A stretch of 64,000 bases of DNA, from the NCBI RefSeq assembly GCF_007097145.1, contig NZ_VJVZ01000005.1, positions 279,753 through 343,752 of the forward strand, written 5' to 3'. The translations under genes were made by a program, and so were the position numbers. The notes beneath the pieces are model-generated. The model did no database searches, was not told where the DNA came from, and worked only from the letters and a program-made list of their open reading frames with translations. Source of the stretch: Flavobacterium zepuense (GTDB taxonomy: Bacteria; Bacteroidota; Bacteroidia; Flavobacteriales; Flavobacteriaceae). Shown in pieces: positions 33,434 to 42,859 of this stretch; within the stretch, counting starts at the first letter, position 1, and each line of letters opens with the position of its first letter.

Positions 33434-34315
33434 ATGAAAAAAACACTACTAACAGGAGCCTTTTTATTAGCCCTGTCGTTTGGGGCAAATGCACAACAAA
33501 CAGTAATAATTAGCCAGGATTTTGAAGACCTGCAGGAACTTGCCGACCAGGAATGGGGCGGTATAGACCTTGATGGCGATGAGGTAACCTTTTCGCCTAT
33601 ACAAACACAAACAGTACTAACACAGCTTGGCTTTAGCGGCAATGTTATGGGCAGTATGAACTTTATTTTAGATGACGAAAATAACCCTGTACCCGTTGAA
33701 GGGTCTGATAATATACTGATAACCCCAATTTTAGAATTACCTGTAGATGAGCCTGTAAGCCTTTCGTTAAGGTTGTCGGGTATTGGTACTACACAAACGG
33801 CGGTATCTCATTATGCTATATATGTAGTCCTTGTAGACGATTTTGAAAATAGTGGCGACGATATTGAGAGCTTTACTGCCTTTATTAACGAACAAACACC
33901 TGTTGCTGAAGATGGTACGAACGGCTTATCTGAGGTTTTTACATATGATATTTCGGAGTATGCAGGCGAGGAGGTTACAGTATTAATAAGACATTTTGAG
34001 TCAGAAGAGTCTACATACCTGTTTATAGATGACTTGGAGGTAAAATCGGGAACGCTTGGTGTAAAAGAGGTTACGGCATCGGCATTTAAAGTGTACCCTA
34101 ACCCGGCAACAAGTGTCATCAACCTTGAAGGTGCTAACGGTTCACAGTTTAACAACGCAGTAATTACCGACGTAAATGGCCGTACCGTTAAAACTCTTGC
34201 TTTAAACGGCGTAACTAATGCAGTTGTAAATGTAGAAGACCTTGCAAGCGGAACCTATATACTATCTGTCACTACAGATAAAGGTGTTGTGACCAAAAAA
34301 ATAGTAAAAAACTAA
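33434..34315 (+). CDS. T9SS-sorted protein, choice-of-anchor J-like
   Basis: 293 residues with signal peptide (MKKTLLTGAFLLALSFGANAQ). The mature part opens with ISQDFEDLQELADQEW...IDLDGD and has a beta-sandwich pattern typical of the choice-of-anchor J domain. The last ~75 residues are a T9SS type A sorting domain: KVYPNPATSVINLEG, AVITDVNGRTVKTLAL, LASGTYILSVTTDKGVVTKKIVKN. Secreted surface protein of unknown ligand. A terminator follows. Confidence 0.88.
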   Translation: MKKTLLTGAFLLALSFGANAQQTVIISQDFEDLQELADQEWGGIDLDGDEVTFSPIQTQTVLTQLGFSGNVMGSMNFILDDENNPVPVEGSDNILITPILELPVDEPVSLSLRLSGIGTTQTAVSHYAIYVVLVDDFENSGDDIESFTAFINEQTPVAEDGTNGLSEVFTYDISEYAGEEVTVLIRHFESEESTYLFIDDLEVKSGTLGVKEVTASAFKVYPNPATSVINLEGANGSQFNNAVITDVNGRTVKTLALNGVTNAVVNVEDLASGTYILSVTTDKGVVTKKIVKN

Positions 34316-34340
34316 TTTTCCCCACATATATAATTTTCTC

Positions 34341-34370
34341 AACTCCCGGCCCGTCTTACAGCCGGGAGTT
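34341..34370 (+). terminator. Terminator after the 33434 gene
   Basis: AACTCCCGGC (34341-34350) and GCCGGGAGTT (34361-34370) form a 10-bp perfect stem followed by TTTTA. Confidence 0.75.
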
Positions 34371-34479
34371 TTACTTAAATCAAAAAAGTATTGTCCGTTA
34401 ACACTAAATAACATAAGATAATAGTAGTTAACTACCCATTATGCCACCCCAAACTACATTTGTTAAAAATAAATATATT

Positions 34480-35814
34480 ATGAGCATCAATACATTAAAA
34501 ACCGTACTAACAACCTGCATAGTAGCACTTGGGGCTACTACCCATGCGCAGGATGCCAATGCGCAAAGCGCAAGTTTTACTCCCTGTGCCGCTACCGAAT
34601 ACAGCAGCTATCTCAAAAGTAAAAACATCGGGCAAACCACCACGCAATTCGAGTCATGGCTTGCTCCGAAATTATCAGAAACTGCAACTCTAAGGTCGGG
34701 ACAATCTACCAACCAAGTAGTATCGCTGCCTGTTGTAATACACATTATACACGATGGCGACGAGGTGGGTATTAGCGAGAACATCCCGGATGCCAGGATA
34801 CTATCGCAACTACAGGTGCTAAACGAAGATTTTAGGCGAATACAGGGCACACCAGGTTATGTGGAAGGTAATGCCGGTACCGATATGGAAATTGAATTTT
34901 GCCTTGCACAACAAGATCCTGATGGTAACCCAACCACAGGCATAACACGCCATAATTTAGGCAAAGCAAGCTGGAACTCTATGGAAGCGGTAGACGAAGA
35001 AATGAAGCCCGCCACAGCCTGGGACCCTACACGCTATATAAACATTTGGGTATGCCGATTTGGTGGCCAGCTGGCACAAGTGGGCGGCTATGCTTACTTT
35101 CCTGAAGGTTCAGGACTGGATGGATTGGATGAGGCGGTTTCAACAGCCTCTATAGATGGCCTTGCTATGTCTTTTAAGGCCTTTGGCACATCGGATGTTT
35201 TTCCTGCTGCCAGCTATTTTCCTGAAGCCGATAAGGGCAGGAGTGCCAGCCACGAAATGGGACATTATTTTGGGCTAAGGCACATTTGGGGCGACGAAAA
35301 CAGCTGTTCTGCTACCGATTTTTGCGATGATACCCCGGCAGTGTCGGGCGTGCATACCTCGTGTACACCTGCCGATACCTGCCCGGACAGCGAAGGTGCC
35401 GACCAGATAGAAAACCACATGGACTATACGCCCGATGCCTGTAAAAGCATTTTTACTGCCGGGCAGAAAGCCAGGATGTGGACGGTATTGCAAAATTCGC
35501 CACGCCGAACATCGCTGCTTACCTCAAACGGATGCCAGGCACCTACGGCAGGTGTAAATGGACATAGCCTTAACAGTAACGGCACTAAGCTGTACCCTAA
35601 CCCTGTTAATGATGAGCTGCATATTACTGCTGGTTCGGCATTGCCACAGTCGGCTTACGTGGTGTATAACATACTTGGCGCCGCGGTACTAAACGGATCT
35701 ATAAATGCGGGTACCGATGCTGTTATCGATACCACTAAACTTACCCAAGGCGTTTACATTGTAACCATTACTGCCCAAAACCAAAGCAGATCGCTTCGTT
35801 TTATAAAAGAATAA
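34480..35814 (+). CDS. M43-family zinc metalloprotease (cytophagalysin-like) with T9SS sorting domain
   Basis: 444 residues from ATG 34480, which gives the signal peptide MSINTLKTVLTTCIVALGATTHAQ (the frame is open from 34441). After a propeptide (~25-100), the protease domain shows the zinc motif HEMGHYFGLRH (HExxHxxGxxH) with HIWGDE. ENHMDYTPDACKSIFTAGQKARMW holds the Met-turn. The C-terminal part is a T9SS type A sorting domain (KLYPNPVNDELHI, LTQGVYIVTI). Pappalysin-like proteases of this kind digest proteins outside the cell. Confidence 0.93.
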   Translation: MSINTLKTVLTTCIVALGATTHAQDANAQSASFTPCAATEYSSYLKSKNIGQTTTQFESWLAPKLSETATLRSGQSTNQVVSLPVVIHIIHDGDEVGISENIPDARILSQLQVLNEDFRRIQGTPGYVEGNAGTDMEIEFCLAQQDPDGNPTTGITRHNLGKASWNSMEAVDEEMKPATAWDPTRYINIWVCRFGGQLAQVGGYAYFPEGSGLDGLDEAVSTASIDGLAMSFKAFGTSDVFPAASYFPEADKGRSASHEMGHYFGLRHIWGDENSCSATDFCDDTPAVSGVHTSCTPADTCPDSEGADQIENHMDYTPDACKSIFTAGQKARMWTVLQNSPRRTSLLTSNGCQAPTAGVNGHSLNSNGTKLYPNPVNDELHITAGSALPQSAYVVYNILGAAVLNGSINAGTDAVIDTTKLTQGVYIVTITAQNQSRSLRFIKE

Positions 35815-35891
35815 TTTGCAATCCCAAAAATTGACGTCGGGCTTCAAAAGTTTGTGAAGTATTTGGCAAAGTGGTGATTTGATTATACAAG

Positions 35892-35928
35892 AAAAAAGGC
35901 TGTAAACTTTATGTTTACAGCCTTTTTT
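35892..35928 (+). terminator. Terminator of the M43 protease gene
   Basis: A 16-bp perfect stem with GGCTGTAAAC (35898-35907) and GTTTACAGCC (35913-35922), flanked by A-run and T-run. Confidence 0.9.
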
Positions 35929-36055
35929 TTGTTTGCGGCCCTATAAAATGGGTGTTTATGACACAGTTACGTCAATTTGGCTACAACCATCTGCGTTTTG
36001 GCAACACGGCGCGGTTATACATATCCGAATTTTGTCCTGTAAATATGAAACAATC

Positions 36056-36850
36056 ATGAAAACAATTTTTATTACAGGTGCTTCTACCGGTTTAGGCAGG
36101 GCAACAGCTAAATTATTTCATCAAAAAGGGTGGGCGGTAATAGCTACCATGCGCAACCCTGAAAACGAAACCGAGTTAAACCTGCTTGAAAATGTTACCC
36201 TGCTGCCGCTTGATGTTACCAATCAGGAGCAGATAGGCAGCGCAACCGCACAGGCCATTGAGCAGGGTGTAGACGTAGTGTTTAACAACGCCGGGTACGG
36301 ACTTTTAGGCCCTATGGAAGCAATAACCCATCAGCAAATAGTAAAACAGATAGATACCAACCTTTTAGGTGTAATTAGTGTTACACAGGCCTTTATACCT
36401 TATTTTAGGAAAAGAAAAAGCGGACTGTTCATTACCACAACCTCTATGGGCGGTTTGTTTGGGTTTCCGTTGGCATCTATATACCACGCTACTAAATTTG
36501 CGCTGGAGGGCTGGAGTGAAAGCCTCTCTTTAGAAATGTCGCTGTTTAATATTGGTGTAAAAACCGTTGCGCCGGGCGGTATTGCTACCGATTTTGGGGG
36601 CCGCTCTTTAGAGATGCCTTCGCACCCGGCTTATAATGATGCCAATGCTAAGGTTTGGTCGCTTTTTGATACCGATACTTTTGCCACCGCCGAAGATATT
36701 GCCACTGTAGTGTATGAAGCCGCTACCGATGGTAAAGACCAGGTGCGCTATGTTGCAGGTAACGATGCTAAAGCATTGTATGCCCGGCACAAAGAAATAG
36801 GCAACGAGGCATTTAGAATAGAAATGCGCCAGAACGTATTAGGTTTATAA
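36056..36850 (+). CDS. SDR family oxidoreductase
   Basis: I start at ATG 36056 (MKTIFITGASTGLGRATA); the frame is open from 35933 but that region is the terminator and promoter zone. 264 residues with ITGASTGLGRAT, FNNAGYGLLGPME, TTSMGGLFGFP (catalytic Ser) and YHATKFALEG (Tyr-x3-Lys). Substrate unknown. Together with the two AraC regulators and the 38906 SDR it may form a small detoxification or carbonyl-reduction group. Confidence 0.9.
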   Translation: MKTIFITGASTGLGRATAKLFHQKGWAVIATMRNPENETELNLLENVTLLPLDVTNQEQIGSATAQAIEQGVDVVFNNAGYGLLGPMEAITHQQIVKQIDTNLLGVISVTQAFIPYFRKRKSGLFITTTSMGGLFGFPLASIYHATKFALEGWSESLSLEMSLFNIGVKTVAPGGIATDFGGRSLEMPSHPAYNDANAKVWSLFDTDTFATAEDIATVVYEAATDGKDQVRYVAGNDAKALYARHKEIGNEAFRIEMRQNVLGL

Positions 36851-36855
36851 TTTTG
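36848..36855 (+). promoter_or_regulatory. -7 box before the first AraC gene
   Basis: TAATTTTG (36848-36855) overlaps the SDR stop codon and lies only 12 bases before the ATG 36868, implying a leader of a few bases. Confidence 0.45.
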
Positions 36856-36867
36856 TAAATTAGCAGT

Positions 36868-37782
36868 ATGAAAAGAGTTGCACCACACCCTGTTATCATA
36901 AATTCTATTGCCGGGCTGCACCGTATATTGGGCCTGCCGGGGCCTTTGCACCCGCTCATCAGCATAGTAGACAATACTAAGATTGAAGTGGCTATGGGCG
37001 ATATGCCCGAATCGTTTATACTTGATTTTTATAAGATATCATACAAAAAGGTAAAGAAAGGCAGGATAGGGTACGGGCAGGGATATTATGATTTTGATGA
37101 AGGCGGCCTTGTATTTACCGCTCCGCACCAGGTTATTACAGTGGAGCCGGATGCCGAAATGTATGGCGTAACACTCTTTATCCACCCCGACTTTATACGC
37201 AATTATCCACTTGGGAGGAACATTAAAAACTATGGTTTCTTTTCGTATGAAGCTAATGAGGCGCTACACCTTTCGGACAAGGAAAAAACAACCATCCTGG
37301 AGGTGCTGGACCACATAGGCCGCGAACTTGATAACGCTATTGATGATGTTAGCCAGGATGTACTGATTTCGTATTTAGAAGTGCTACTTAACTACAGCAA
37401 CCGTTTTTATAAACGCCAGTTTATTACCCGTAAATCGGTTAATAATGATGTGCTCTCTAAAATGGAAAACCTTTTAAACAGTTATTTTGAAGCGCAGGAC
37501 TCCCTAACCAAGGGTTTGCCTACGGTAGAGTTTCTGGCAAGTCAGCTGCACCTTTCGCCGCGCTATTTAAGCGATATGCTACGATCGCTAACGGGGCAAA
37601 ACGCACAGCAGCATATACACGAAAAACTGATAGATAAGGCAAAAGAAAAGCTATCGGCAACCCGCTTATCGGTTAGCGAAATTGCTTACGAACTGGGTTT
37701 TGAACATCCGCAATCGTTCAGTAAACTATTTAAGATAAAAACTAATGTATCGCCTTTAGAGTTCAGGCAATCGTTTAATTGA
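36868..37782 (+). CDS. AraC family transcriptional regulator
   Basis: 304 residues. An N-terminal cupin-like sensing part (with YGQGYYDFDEGGLVF, YGVTLFIHPDFIRNYPL) and a C-terminal AraC HTH domain: TVEFLASQLHLSPRYLSDML, LIDKAKEKLSATRLSVSEIAYELGFEHPQSFSKLFK and TNVSPLEFRQSF. It is likely to regulate the SDR gene before it. The next AraC gene lies 167 bases on, past a terminator. Confidence 0.92.
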   Translation: MKRVAPHPVIINSIAGLHRILGLPGPLHPLISIVDNTKIEVAMGDMPESFILDFYKISYKKVKKGRIGYGQGYYDFDEGGLVFTAPHQVITVEPDAEMYGVTLFIHPDFIRNYPLGRNIKNYGFFSYEANEALHLSDKEKTTILEVLDHIGRELDNAIDDVSQDVLISYLEVLLNYSNRFYKRQFITRKSVNNDVLSKMENLLNSYFEAQDSLTKGLPTVEFLASQLHLSPRYLSDMLRSLTGQNAQQHIHEKLIDKAKEKLSATRLSVSEIAYELGFEHPQSFSKLFKIKTNVSPLEFRQSFN

Positions 37783-37800
37783 TCTGATTATTACATATCC

Positions 37801-37844
37801 AAAAAGGGAAGAAAGCGGGTTCAGCCTTATTTTCTTCCCTTTTT
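37801..37844 (+). terminator. Terminator of the first AraC gene
   Basis: AAAAAGGGAAGAAA (37801-37814) and TTTCTTCCCTTTTT (37831-37844) form a 14-bp perfect stem with T-run. Confidence 0.75.
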
Positions 37845-37948
37845 GTATTACAATACGGTCTCATTAAATTATATGCCTATCACTTTTTTAGCAATCCGAT
37901 ATAATGTTATACCTTAGTTTGGTTAAAATGCAAAGAATAGCTTAAACA

Positions 37949-38833
37949 ATGCAAGTACTAAATCAAAAGCAAATACCATTATATTCTATAGAGCATGATG
38001 AAACCGGTAACAGGCATTTTAGGGTATACAATTTTGAGGGCAGTGTACCCACCCAGTCCGATCTTTTAATACCACACCGTAAAGATCATTACCTGCTTGC
38101 TTTTATGAGGCGTGGCGGCAATCGCCATTGGGTTGATATGACATCGTATGATCTTAAGGATAACGCTATTTATTTTTTGCCTCCGGATAAAGTTATAGTT
38201 AAAGAGGGAATGGAACGTTTGTGGTGTACCGGTATTGCTTTTACGGCCGAGTTCCTGTCTTTGCAGGAAAATAACGCATTGAGCAGGCTGCCGCTTATAC
38301 AAAATTCTTATAATGGCAACGAGTTGCTGCTTAACGAAGCAGATGTTCGGTTTGTAGAAGATATGCTGGCGAAGATAACTACTGAATATCAAACAGCAGG
38401 TGAGTGGCAGCACCGCATGCTTAGTGCCTACATGTCGGTATTGTTAACTTATTTAAGTCGCCTATATATAGAGCAGCATAAAGATGTGTCTACCGTTGAG
38501 GATAAATTATTATTGAGGAAATATCATGCTAAGATAGACGAATGCTATCGTGAAATGCACGAAGTAAACGATTATGCCTCGCTGCTTAATATATCTGCGG
38601 GACATTTAAGCGAGGTTGTAAAAATCCAAAGCGGTAAACCTGCTATTAAACATATACATGACCGGTTAGTGTTAGAAGCCCGCCGACAGCTATTCCATAC
38701 CGATAATCCTTTAAAGGAGATTGCTTTTAACCTTGGATTTTCTGATGCTTCTTATTTTAATCGTTTCTTTAAACGTGAAACCGGTACAACCCCTGCCGAG
38801 TGCCGCATTGCCATCCGTAAAATGTACCATTAA
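37949..38833 (+). CDS. AraC family transcriptional regulator
   Basis: 294 residues. N-terminal sensing domain with HYLLAFMRRGGNRHWVD, YFLPPDKV; C-terminal AraC domain LLNISAGHLSEVVKIQSGK, LFHTDNPLKEIAFNLGFSDASYFNRFFKRETGTTPAECR. Paralogue of the 36868 regulator in layout only; the sequences differ. Likely to act on the downstream SDR gene (38906). Confidence 0.92.
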   Translation: MQVLNQKQIPLYSIEHDETGNRHFRVYNFEGSVPTQSDLLIPHRKDHYLLAFMRRGGNRHWVDMTSYDLKDNAIYFLPPDKVIVKEGMERLWCTGIAFTAEFLSLQENNALSRLPLIQNSYNGNELLLNEADVRFVEDMLAKITTEYQTAGEWQHRMLSAYMSVLLTYLSRLYIEQHKDVSTVEDKLLLRKYHAKIDECYREMHEVNDYASLLNISAGHLSEVVKIQSGKPAIKHIHDRLVLEARRQLFHTDNPLKEIAFNLGFSDASYFNRFFKRETGTTPAECRIAIRKMYH

Positions 38834-38872
38834 TACCATAGGATGTGTCACGATCATCAGCAACCTTAAAGG

Positions 38873-38880
38873 TAGCTTTG
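38873..38880 (+). promoter_or_regulatory. -7 box before the 38906 SDR
   Basis: TAGCTTTG fits TAnnTTTG, 25 bases before the ATG. Confidence 0.45.
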
Positions 38881-38905
38881 TACTGTTAAACAATTAAATA
38901 TAAAT

Positions 38906-39643
38906 ATGAAAACAGTACTGATAACAGGAGCCAACAAAAGCATAGGCTTAGAAACAGCAAGGCAATTGCTCAAGCAAGGATACTATGTATACCTGGGGAG
39001 CAGGGACGTTGCAAAAGGTGAGGAAGCCGTTAGCGAATTAAAAGCAGAAGGGCTTACAAATGCTGAGGTGATAGAAATTGACGTGAACAATGCTGCATCT
39101 GTAAAAGCCGCGCGAGAAGTGTTAGGTACCAAAACAAAAGTGCTTGATGTATTGGTTAACAATGCAGGTATACTGGGCGTGCAGCCGCAGGGTTCGTTAC
39201 AGGCAACCGCTAACGATTTTAAAGAAGTATTTGAGACAAACTTTTTTGGTGTTATCGAGACCACACAGGCTTTTATAGATTTGCTAAAACAATCTGCTGC
39301 ACCAAGAATTGTTAATGTAACCTCAGGCCTTGGTTCGCTTACATTGCATAGCGACCCAACTTGGAAATACTACCCATACAAGGCTGCCTGCTATGTGTCG
39401 TCTAAAGCGGCGCTTAATGCCTATACTATTACATTAGCTTATGATCTTCGCGAGCTGCCATTTAAGGTAAACGCAGTAGACCCCGGTTACACCGCGACCG
39501 ACTTTAATAACCACTCCGGATCCGGAACTGTAGAAGATGCGGCTGCCCGTGTAGTTAAAGCAGCTACATTAGGCGCTGATGGCCTTACAGGACAATTTTT
39601 TAGTGACGATTACGATCCTGAAACTGGTATTAGCCCGTGGTAA
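38906..39643 (+). CDS. SDR family oxidoreductase
   Basis: 245 residues of a carbonyl-reductase-like SDR: TGANKSIGLETARQL, NNAGILGVQPQG, NVTSGLGSLTLHSD, then YVSSKAALNAYT (Tyr-x3-Lys) and VDPGYTATDFNN. Preceded by an AraC gene; likely its target. A strong terminator follows. Confidence 0.92.
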   Translation: MKTVLITGANKSIGLETARQLLKQGYYVYLGSRDVAKGEEAVSELKAEGLTNAEVIEIDVNNAASVKAAREVLGTKTKVLDVLVNNAGILGVQPQGSLQATANDFKEVFETNFFGVIETTQAFIDLLKQSAAPRIVNVTSGLGSLTLHSDPTWKYYPYKAACYVSSKAALNAYTITLAYDLRELPFKVNAVDPGYTATDFNNHSGSGTVEDAAARVVKAATLGADGLTGQFFSDDYDPETGISPW

Positions 39644-39665
39644 CATGTTAATCCTGTAAAACAAA

Positions 39666-39688
39666 ACAGCCCCGCATTGCGGGGCTGT
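39666..39688. terminator. Bidirectional terminator between SDR and typA
   Basis: ACAGCCCCGC (39666-39675) and GCGGGGCTGT (39679-39688) form a perfect 10-bp stem with loop ATT. No T-run of four or more follows on the plus strand; on the minus strand TTTTGTTTT follows, so it fits typA termination best. Confidence 0.75.
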
Positions 39689-39711
39689 CTAATTGTATAT
39701 CTAAAAAGATA

Positions 39712-41508
39712 TTAGAATTTAAAACGTTTCCTGTCGGTTTCGTTTAGGTATATTTTACGTACACGTAAGCTCTTAGGCGTTACCTCTACGTACTCATCTT
39801 TTTGTATGTACTCTAACGCTTCTTCTAAAGAGAAGATGATAGGAGGGATGATCCTTGCCTTTTCATCATTACCCGATGAACGTACGTTAGATTGTTTCTT
39901 CATCTTAGTAACGTTAACAGTCATATCATCGCTACGGCTGTTTTCTCCAATTACCTGGCCTTCGTAAATTTCGTCGTTAGCGTTAACAAAGAATTTACCA
40001 CGATCCTGTAATTTATCAATAGAGTAAGGAATTGCTTTACCATTCTCCATAGATATTAACGAACCGTTGTTACGGCCCGGAATTTCACCTTTGTAAGGCT
40101 CATATCCTATGTAACGGTGTGCCATAATTGCCTCACCTGCAGTAGCTGTAAGTAATTGGTTTCTTAAACCGATGATACCACGAGACGGGATGTTAAATTT
40201 AACGATCATACGCTCGCCTTTAGCTTCCATTGAAAGTAACTCTCCTTTACGGATGGTTACAAATTCAACAGCACGGCCAGAAAGATGCTCCGGTAAATCG
40301 ATCGTTAACTCTTCAATAGGCTCTGATTTTTTACCGTCAATTTCTTTGATGATAACCTGTGGCTGACCAATTTGAAGTTCATAACCTTCTCTTCTCATTG
40401 TTTCGATAAGAACAGATAAGTGTAGTACACCACGGCCAAAAACCATAAATTTATCAGCAGAATCAGTTTCACCTAACTTCATTGCTAAGTTTTTCTCTAA
40501 CTCTTTTGTTAAACGCTCCCTTATGTGGCGCGATGTAACAAATTTGCCTTCTTTACCAAAGAAAGGTGAATCGTTAATGGTGAACAACATACTCATTGTT
40601 GGCTCATCAATAGCAATTGTTTGCAATGCTTCCGGATTTTCAAAATCAGCGATTGTATCTCCAATTTCAAAACCTTCAACACCAATAATCGCACAAATAT
40701 CTCCTGCAATTACTTCCTGTACTTTTTTACGGCCAAGGCCTTCAAAAGTGTGTAATTCTTTAATTCTTGATTTTGTTACCGTACCATCTCTTTTTACAAG
40801 AGATATAGGCATGCCTTCTTTTAAAACGCCTCTTTCTAAACGGCCGATAGCAATACGTCCTGTAAAGGCAGAAAAGTCTAAAGAAGTAATTAGCATTTGA
40901 GGAGTACCTTCAGATACTTTTGGCTCCGGTACATTGTTGATAACCATGTCCAGTAAAGGCTCTATGTTATCAGTCTGGTTCCTGAAATCATCAGACATCC
41001 AGTTATTTTTTGCAGAACCGTAAACCGTTGGGAAATCCAATTGCTCTTCGGTTGCGCCTAATTCAAACATCAGGTCAAAAACTTTCTCATGAACTTCTTC
41101 CGGAGTACAGTTTTCTTTATCTACCTTGTTTATAACCACGCATGGTTTAAGGCCAAGGTCTAACGCTTTTTGAAGTACAAAACGTGTTTGTGGCATCGGG
41201 CCTTCAAAAGCATCCACCAAAAGGCAAACACCATCGGCCATGTTAAGTACACGTTCTACCTCACCACCAAAGTCGGCGTGACCCGGGGTATCAATAATGT
41301 TGATCTTGGTTCCTTTATATACAACAGAAACGTTTTTAGAGGTAATGGTAATACCACGCTCACGCTCAAGGTCGTTGTTGTCAAGTATCAGGTCGCCTGT
41401 GTTCTCGTTATCACGGAACAATTGGCAATGGTACATAATTTTGTCAACCAATGTAGTCTTACCGTGGTCAACGTGGGCAATAATTGCAATGTTTCTTATA
41501 GATGCCAT
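39712..41508 (-). CDS. typA: Translational GTPase TypA/BipA
   Basis: I start at ATG 41508 ([24 protein letters not shown]); the frame is open to 41538. 598 residues, with GTPase motifs [24 protein letters not shown] and NKVDK, then [29 protein letters not shown] and [20 protein letters not shown], characteristic of BipA. It supports 50S assembly and stress growth. Its upstream gap (41509-41915) separates it from the crt regulator. Confidence 0.96.
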   Translation of the reverse strand: MASIRNIAIIAHVDHGKTTLVDKIMYHCQLFRDNENTGDLILDNNDLERERGITITSKNVSVVYKGTKINIIDTPGHADFGGEVERVLNMADGVCLLVDAFEGPMPQTRFVLQKALDLGLKPCVVINKVDKENCTPEEVHEKVFDLMFELGATEEQLDFPTVYGSAKNNWMSDDFRNQTDNIEPLLDMVINNVPEPKVSEGTPQMLITSLDFSAFTGRIAIGRLERGVLKEGMPISLVKRDGTVTKSRIKELHTFEGLGRKKVQEVIAGDICAIIGVEGFEIGDTIADFENPEALQTIAIDEPTMSMLFTINDSPFFGKEGKFVTSRHIRERLTKELEKNLAMKLGETDSADKFMVFGRGVLHLSVLIETMRREGYELQIGQPQVIIKEIDGKKSEPIEELTIDLPEHLSGRAVEFVTIRKGELLSMEAKGERMIVKFNIPSRGIIGLRNQLLTATAGEAIMAHRYIGYEPYKGEIPGRNNGSLISMENGKAIPYSIDKLQDRGKFFVNANDEIYEGQVIGENSRSDDMTVNVTKMKKQSNVRSSGNDEKARIIPPIIFSLEEALEYIQKDEYVEVTPKSLRVRKIYLNETDRKRFKF

Positions 41509-41915
41509 CTGTCTTTTTTTGAAGCTGCAAAGGTACACATTATTTCGATAAAAAAAACTTTAGTATGAGCGCTTTACAAGAAAAATACGAAATATAACGT
41601 GGGTGTGTGTATTTATTAACACTTTAGAGCTAAAAAGCCTGATTTTTAAAAATTTAGCAAGTCGTTTTATAGGCTGTTTGGCGCCGCTGTTTTTGTTAGT
41701 TCTTTGTAACGATGCTTGTAAAATTAGGGCATCAAATAGTATTAGAATTTTTAATACATCCAATTGTAAGTTAAAATAATATGGATGTATGCCGAAAATA
41801 GCTAATTTGAATATCCAAAAGTGAAATATTAAGCCATTTAAAAAGTGAAATTTTATTTAAATCATAAAGTGTTTATGAATTAAATAGCTTAGTTTTGTTT
41901 AATCTTTTAAAGAAA
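41509..41915. other. Long intergenic region between typA and the B12-type regulator
   Basis: About 400 bases, AT-rich. It holds the typA promoter region, a single copy of the CCAAAAGTGAAATATTA motif (41815-41831), a second AAAAAGTGAAATTTT, and the promoter box at 41890. No ORF or RNA gene is seen. Confidence 0.6.
41890..41897 (+). promoter_or_regulatory. -7 box before the MerR/B12 regulator
   Basis: TAGTTTTG fits TAnnTTTG. It overlaps the TTG at 41895, so translation should start at ATG 41916, 18 bases downstream. Confidence 0.5.
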
Positions 41916-42818
41916 ATGATAAACAAAGTAAAAACCAAGTTCAATATTCGCGATCTGGAAAACCTTTCCGGTATTAAAGCGCATACTATACGCATTTGGG
42001 AAAAGCGTTACAATATACTGGAGCCCATGCGAACCGATACGAATATACGGTTGTATGATATTGAGAACCTGCAAAAGTTGCTCAATATCACTACACTGCA
42101 TAATTTTGGTTATAAAATATCGGCTATTTCCAAGATGCCGGATGAAAAGTTGCCGATTTTGGTAAAAGAGATACTGGGAAAGAAGAGTATGGCTAACCAT
42201 GTGCTTAATAACTTTAAGCTGGCCATGATGAATTTTGATCAGGCGCTATTTTTAAGTACTTATAATGCTGTATTGCAGGAAAAAAGCTTTAGGGAGATCT
42301 TTTATGATTTTTTTATCCCGCTTTTGGAAGAGATAGGGATGCTGTGGCAAACTAATACTATTAGCCCTGCGCATGAGCACTTTGTAAGTTTTTTGATAAA
42401 GCAAAAGCTGGCTTCTAACATAGAAAAATTGCTCATGGACCCGGTTAAGCACCATGAGAGGGTATATGTGCTCTTTTTGCCTGCTAATGAGATACATGAG
42501 CTTGGTTTAATGTTTATAAACTATGAGTTGGCGCTTAACGGGTATAGGTCGGTTTTTCTTGGCGAGAGTGTGCCAATCGAAAGTTTAAAAGATGTGAAAA
42601 CCTACTTTGACAATATTACGTTTGTTACTTATATGACGGTAGAACCTACTGCAGAGCACGTAAATGATTATATTGAGGAGCTTAAAGAGGGTGTAATAAA
42701 TGATGATAAGACAAAGTTGTACATTTTTGGGCGCAACAGCCGCCATATAAGTCCTGAGAATTTAGATGAAAATATAAAAATTTTTGGCACTATAGGCGAA
42801 TTTAGTGAAGGGCTTTAA
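41916..42818 (+). CDS. B12-binding MerR-type regulator (CarH/LitR-like)
   Basis: I start at ATG 41916 (MINKVKTKFNIRDLENLSG); the TTG at 41895 lies in the promoter box. 300 residues. The N-terminal MerR helix-turn-helix has NIRDLENLSGIKAHTIRIWEKRYNILEP. The helix-bundle W-x9-EH motif is WQTNTISPAHEH, and the cobalamin domain has EIHELG (E-x-H-x-x-G), whose His ligates cobalt in CarH. Such proteins repress carotenoid genes in the dark using adenosylcobalamin; light breaks the complex. It lies 41 bases before crtI, so light- and B12-dependent control of crtI-crtB-crtZ is inferred. Confidence 0.9.
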   Translation: MINKVKTKFNIRDLENLSGIKAHTIRIWEKRYNILEPMRTDTNIRLYDIENLQKLLNITTLHNFGYKISAISKMPDEKLPILVKEILGKKSMANHVLNNFKLAMMNFDQALFLSTYNAVLQEKSFREIFYDFFIPLLEEIGMLWQTNTISPAHEHFVSFLIKQKLASNIEKLLMDPVKHHERVYVLFLPANEIHELGLMFINYELALNGYRSVFLGESVPIESLKDVKTYFDNITFVTYMTVEPTAEHVNDYIEELKEGVINDDKTKLYIFGRNSRHISPENLDENIKIFGTIGEFSEGL

Positions 42819-42844
42819 TAAAATAGTGTTTAGTTTTTTTTATA

Positions 42845-42859
42845 ATTTGTTAAACAAAT
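42845..42859 (+). promoter_or_regulatory. Palindrome before crtI, possible operator
   Basis: ATTTGTTAAACAAAT is a perfect 7+1+7 palindrome ending at the base before the crtI ATG (42860). It could be a binding site of the upstream regulator. The proposed regulator link is inference. Confidence 0.4.

Noticed and set aside
35933..36055. Extended N terminus of the SDR at 36056
   Set aside because: This segment follows the terminator and has no SDR features; the Rossmann motif begins right after ATG 36056.
41895..41915. TTG start for the B12-type regulator
   Set aside because: The TTG is inside the likely -7 box TAGTTTTG; ATG 41916 is a better start.
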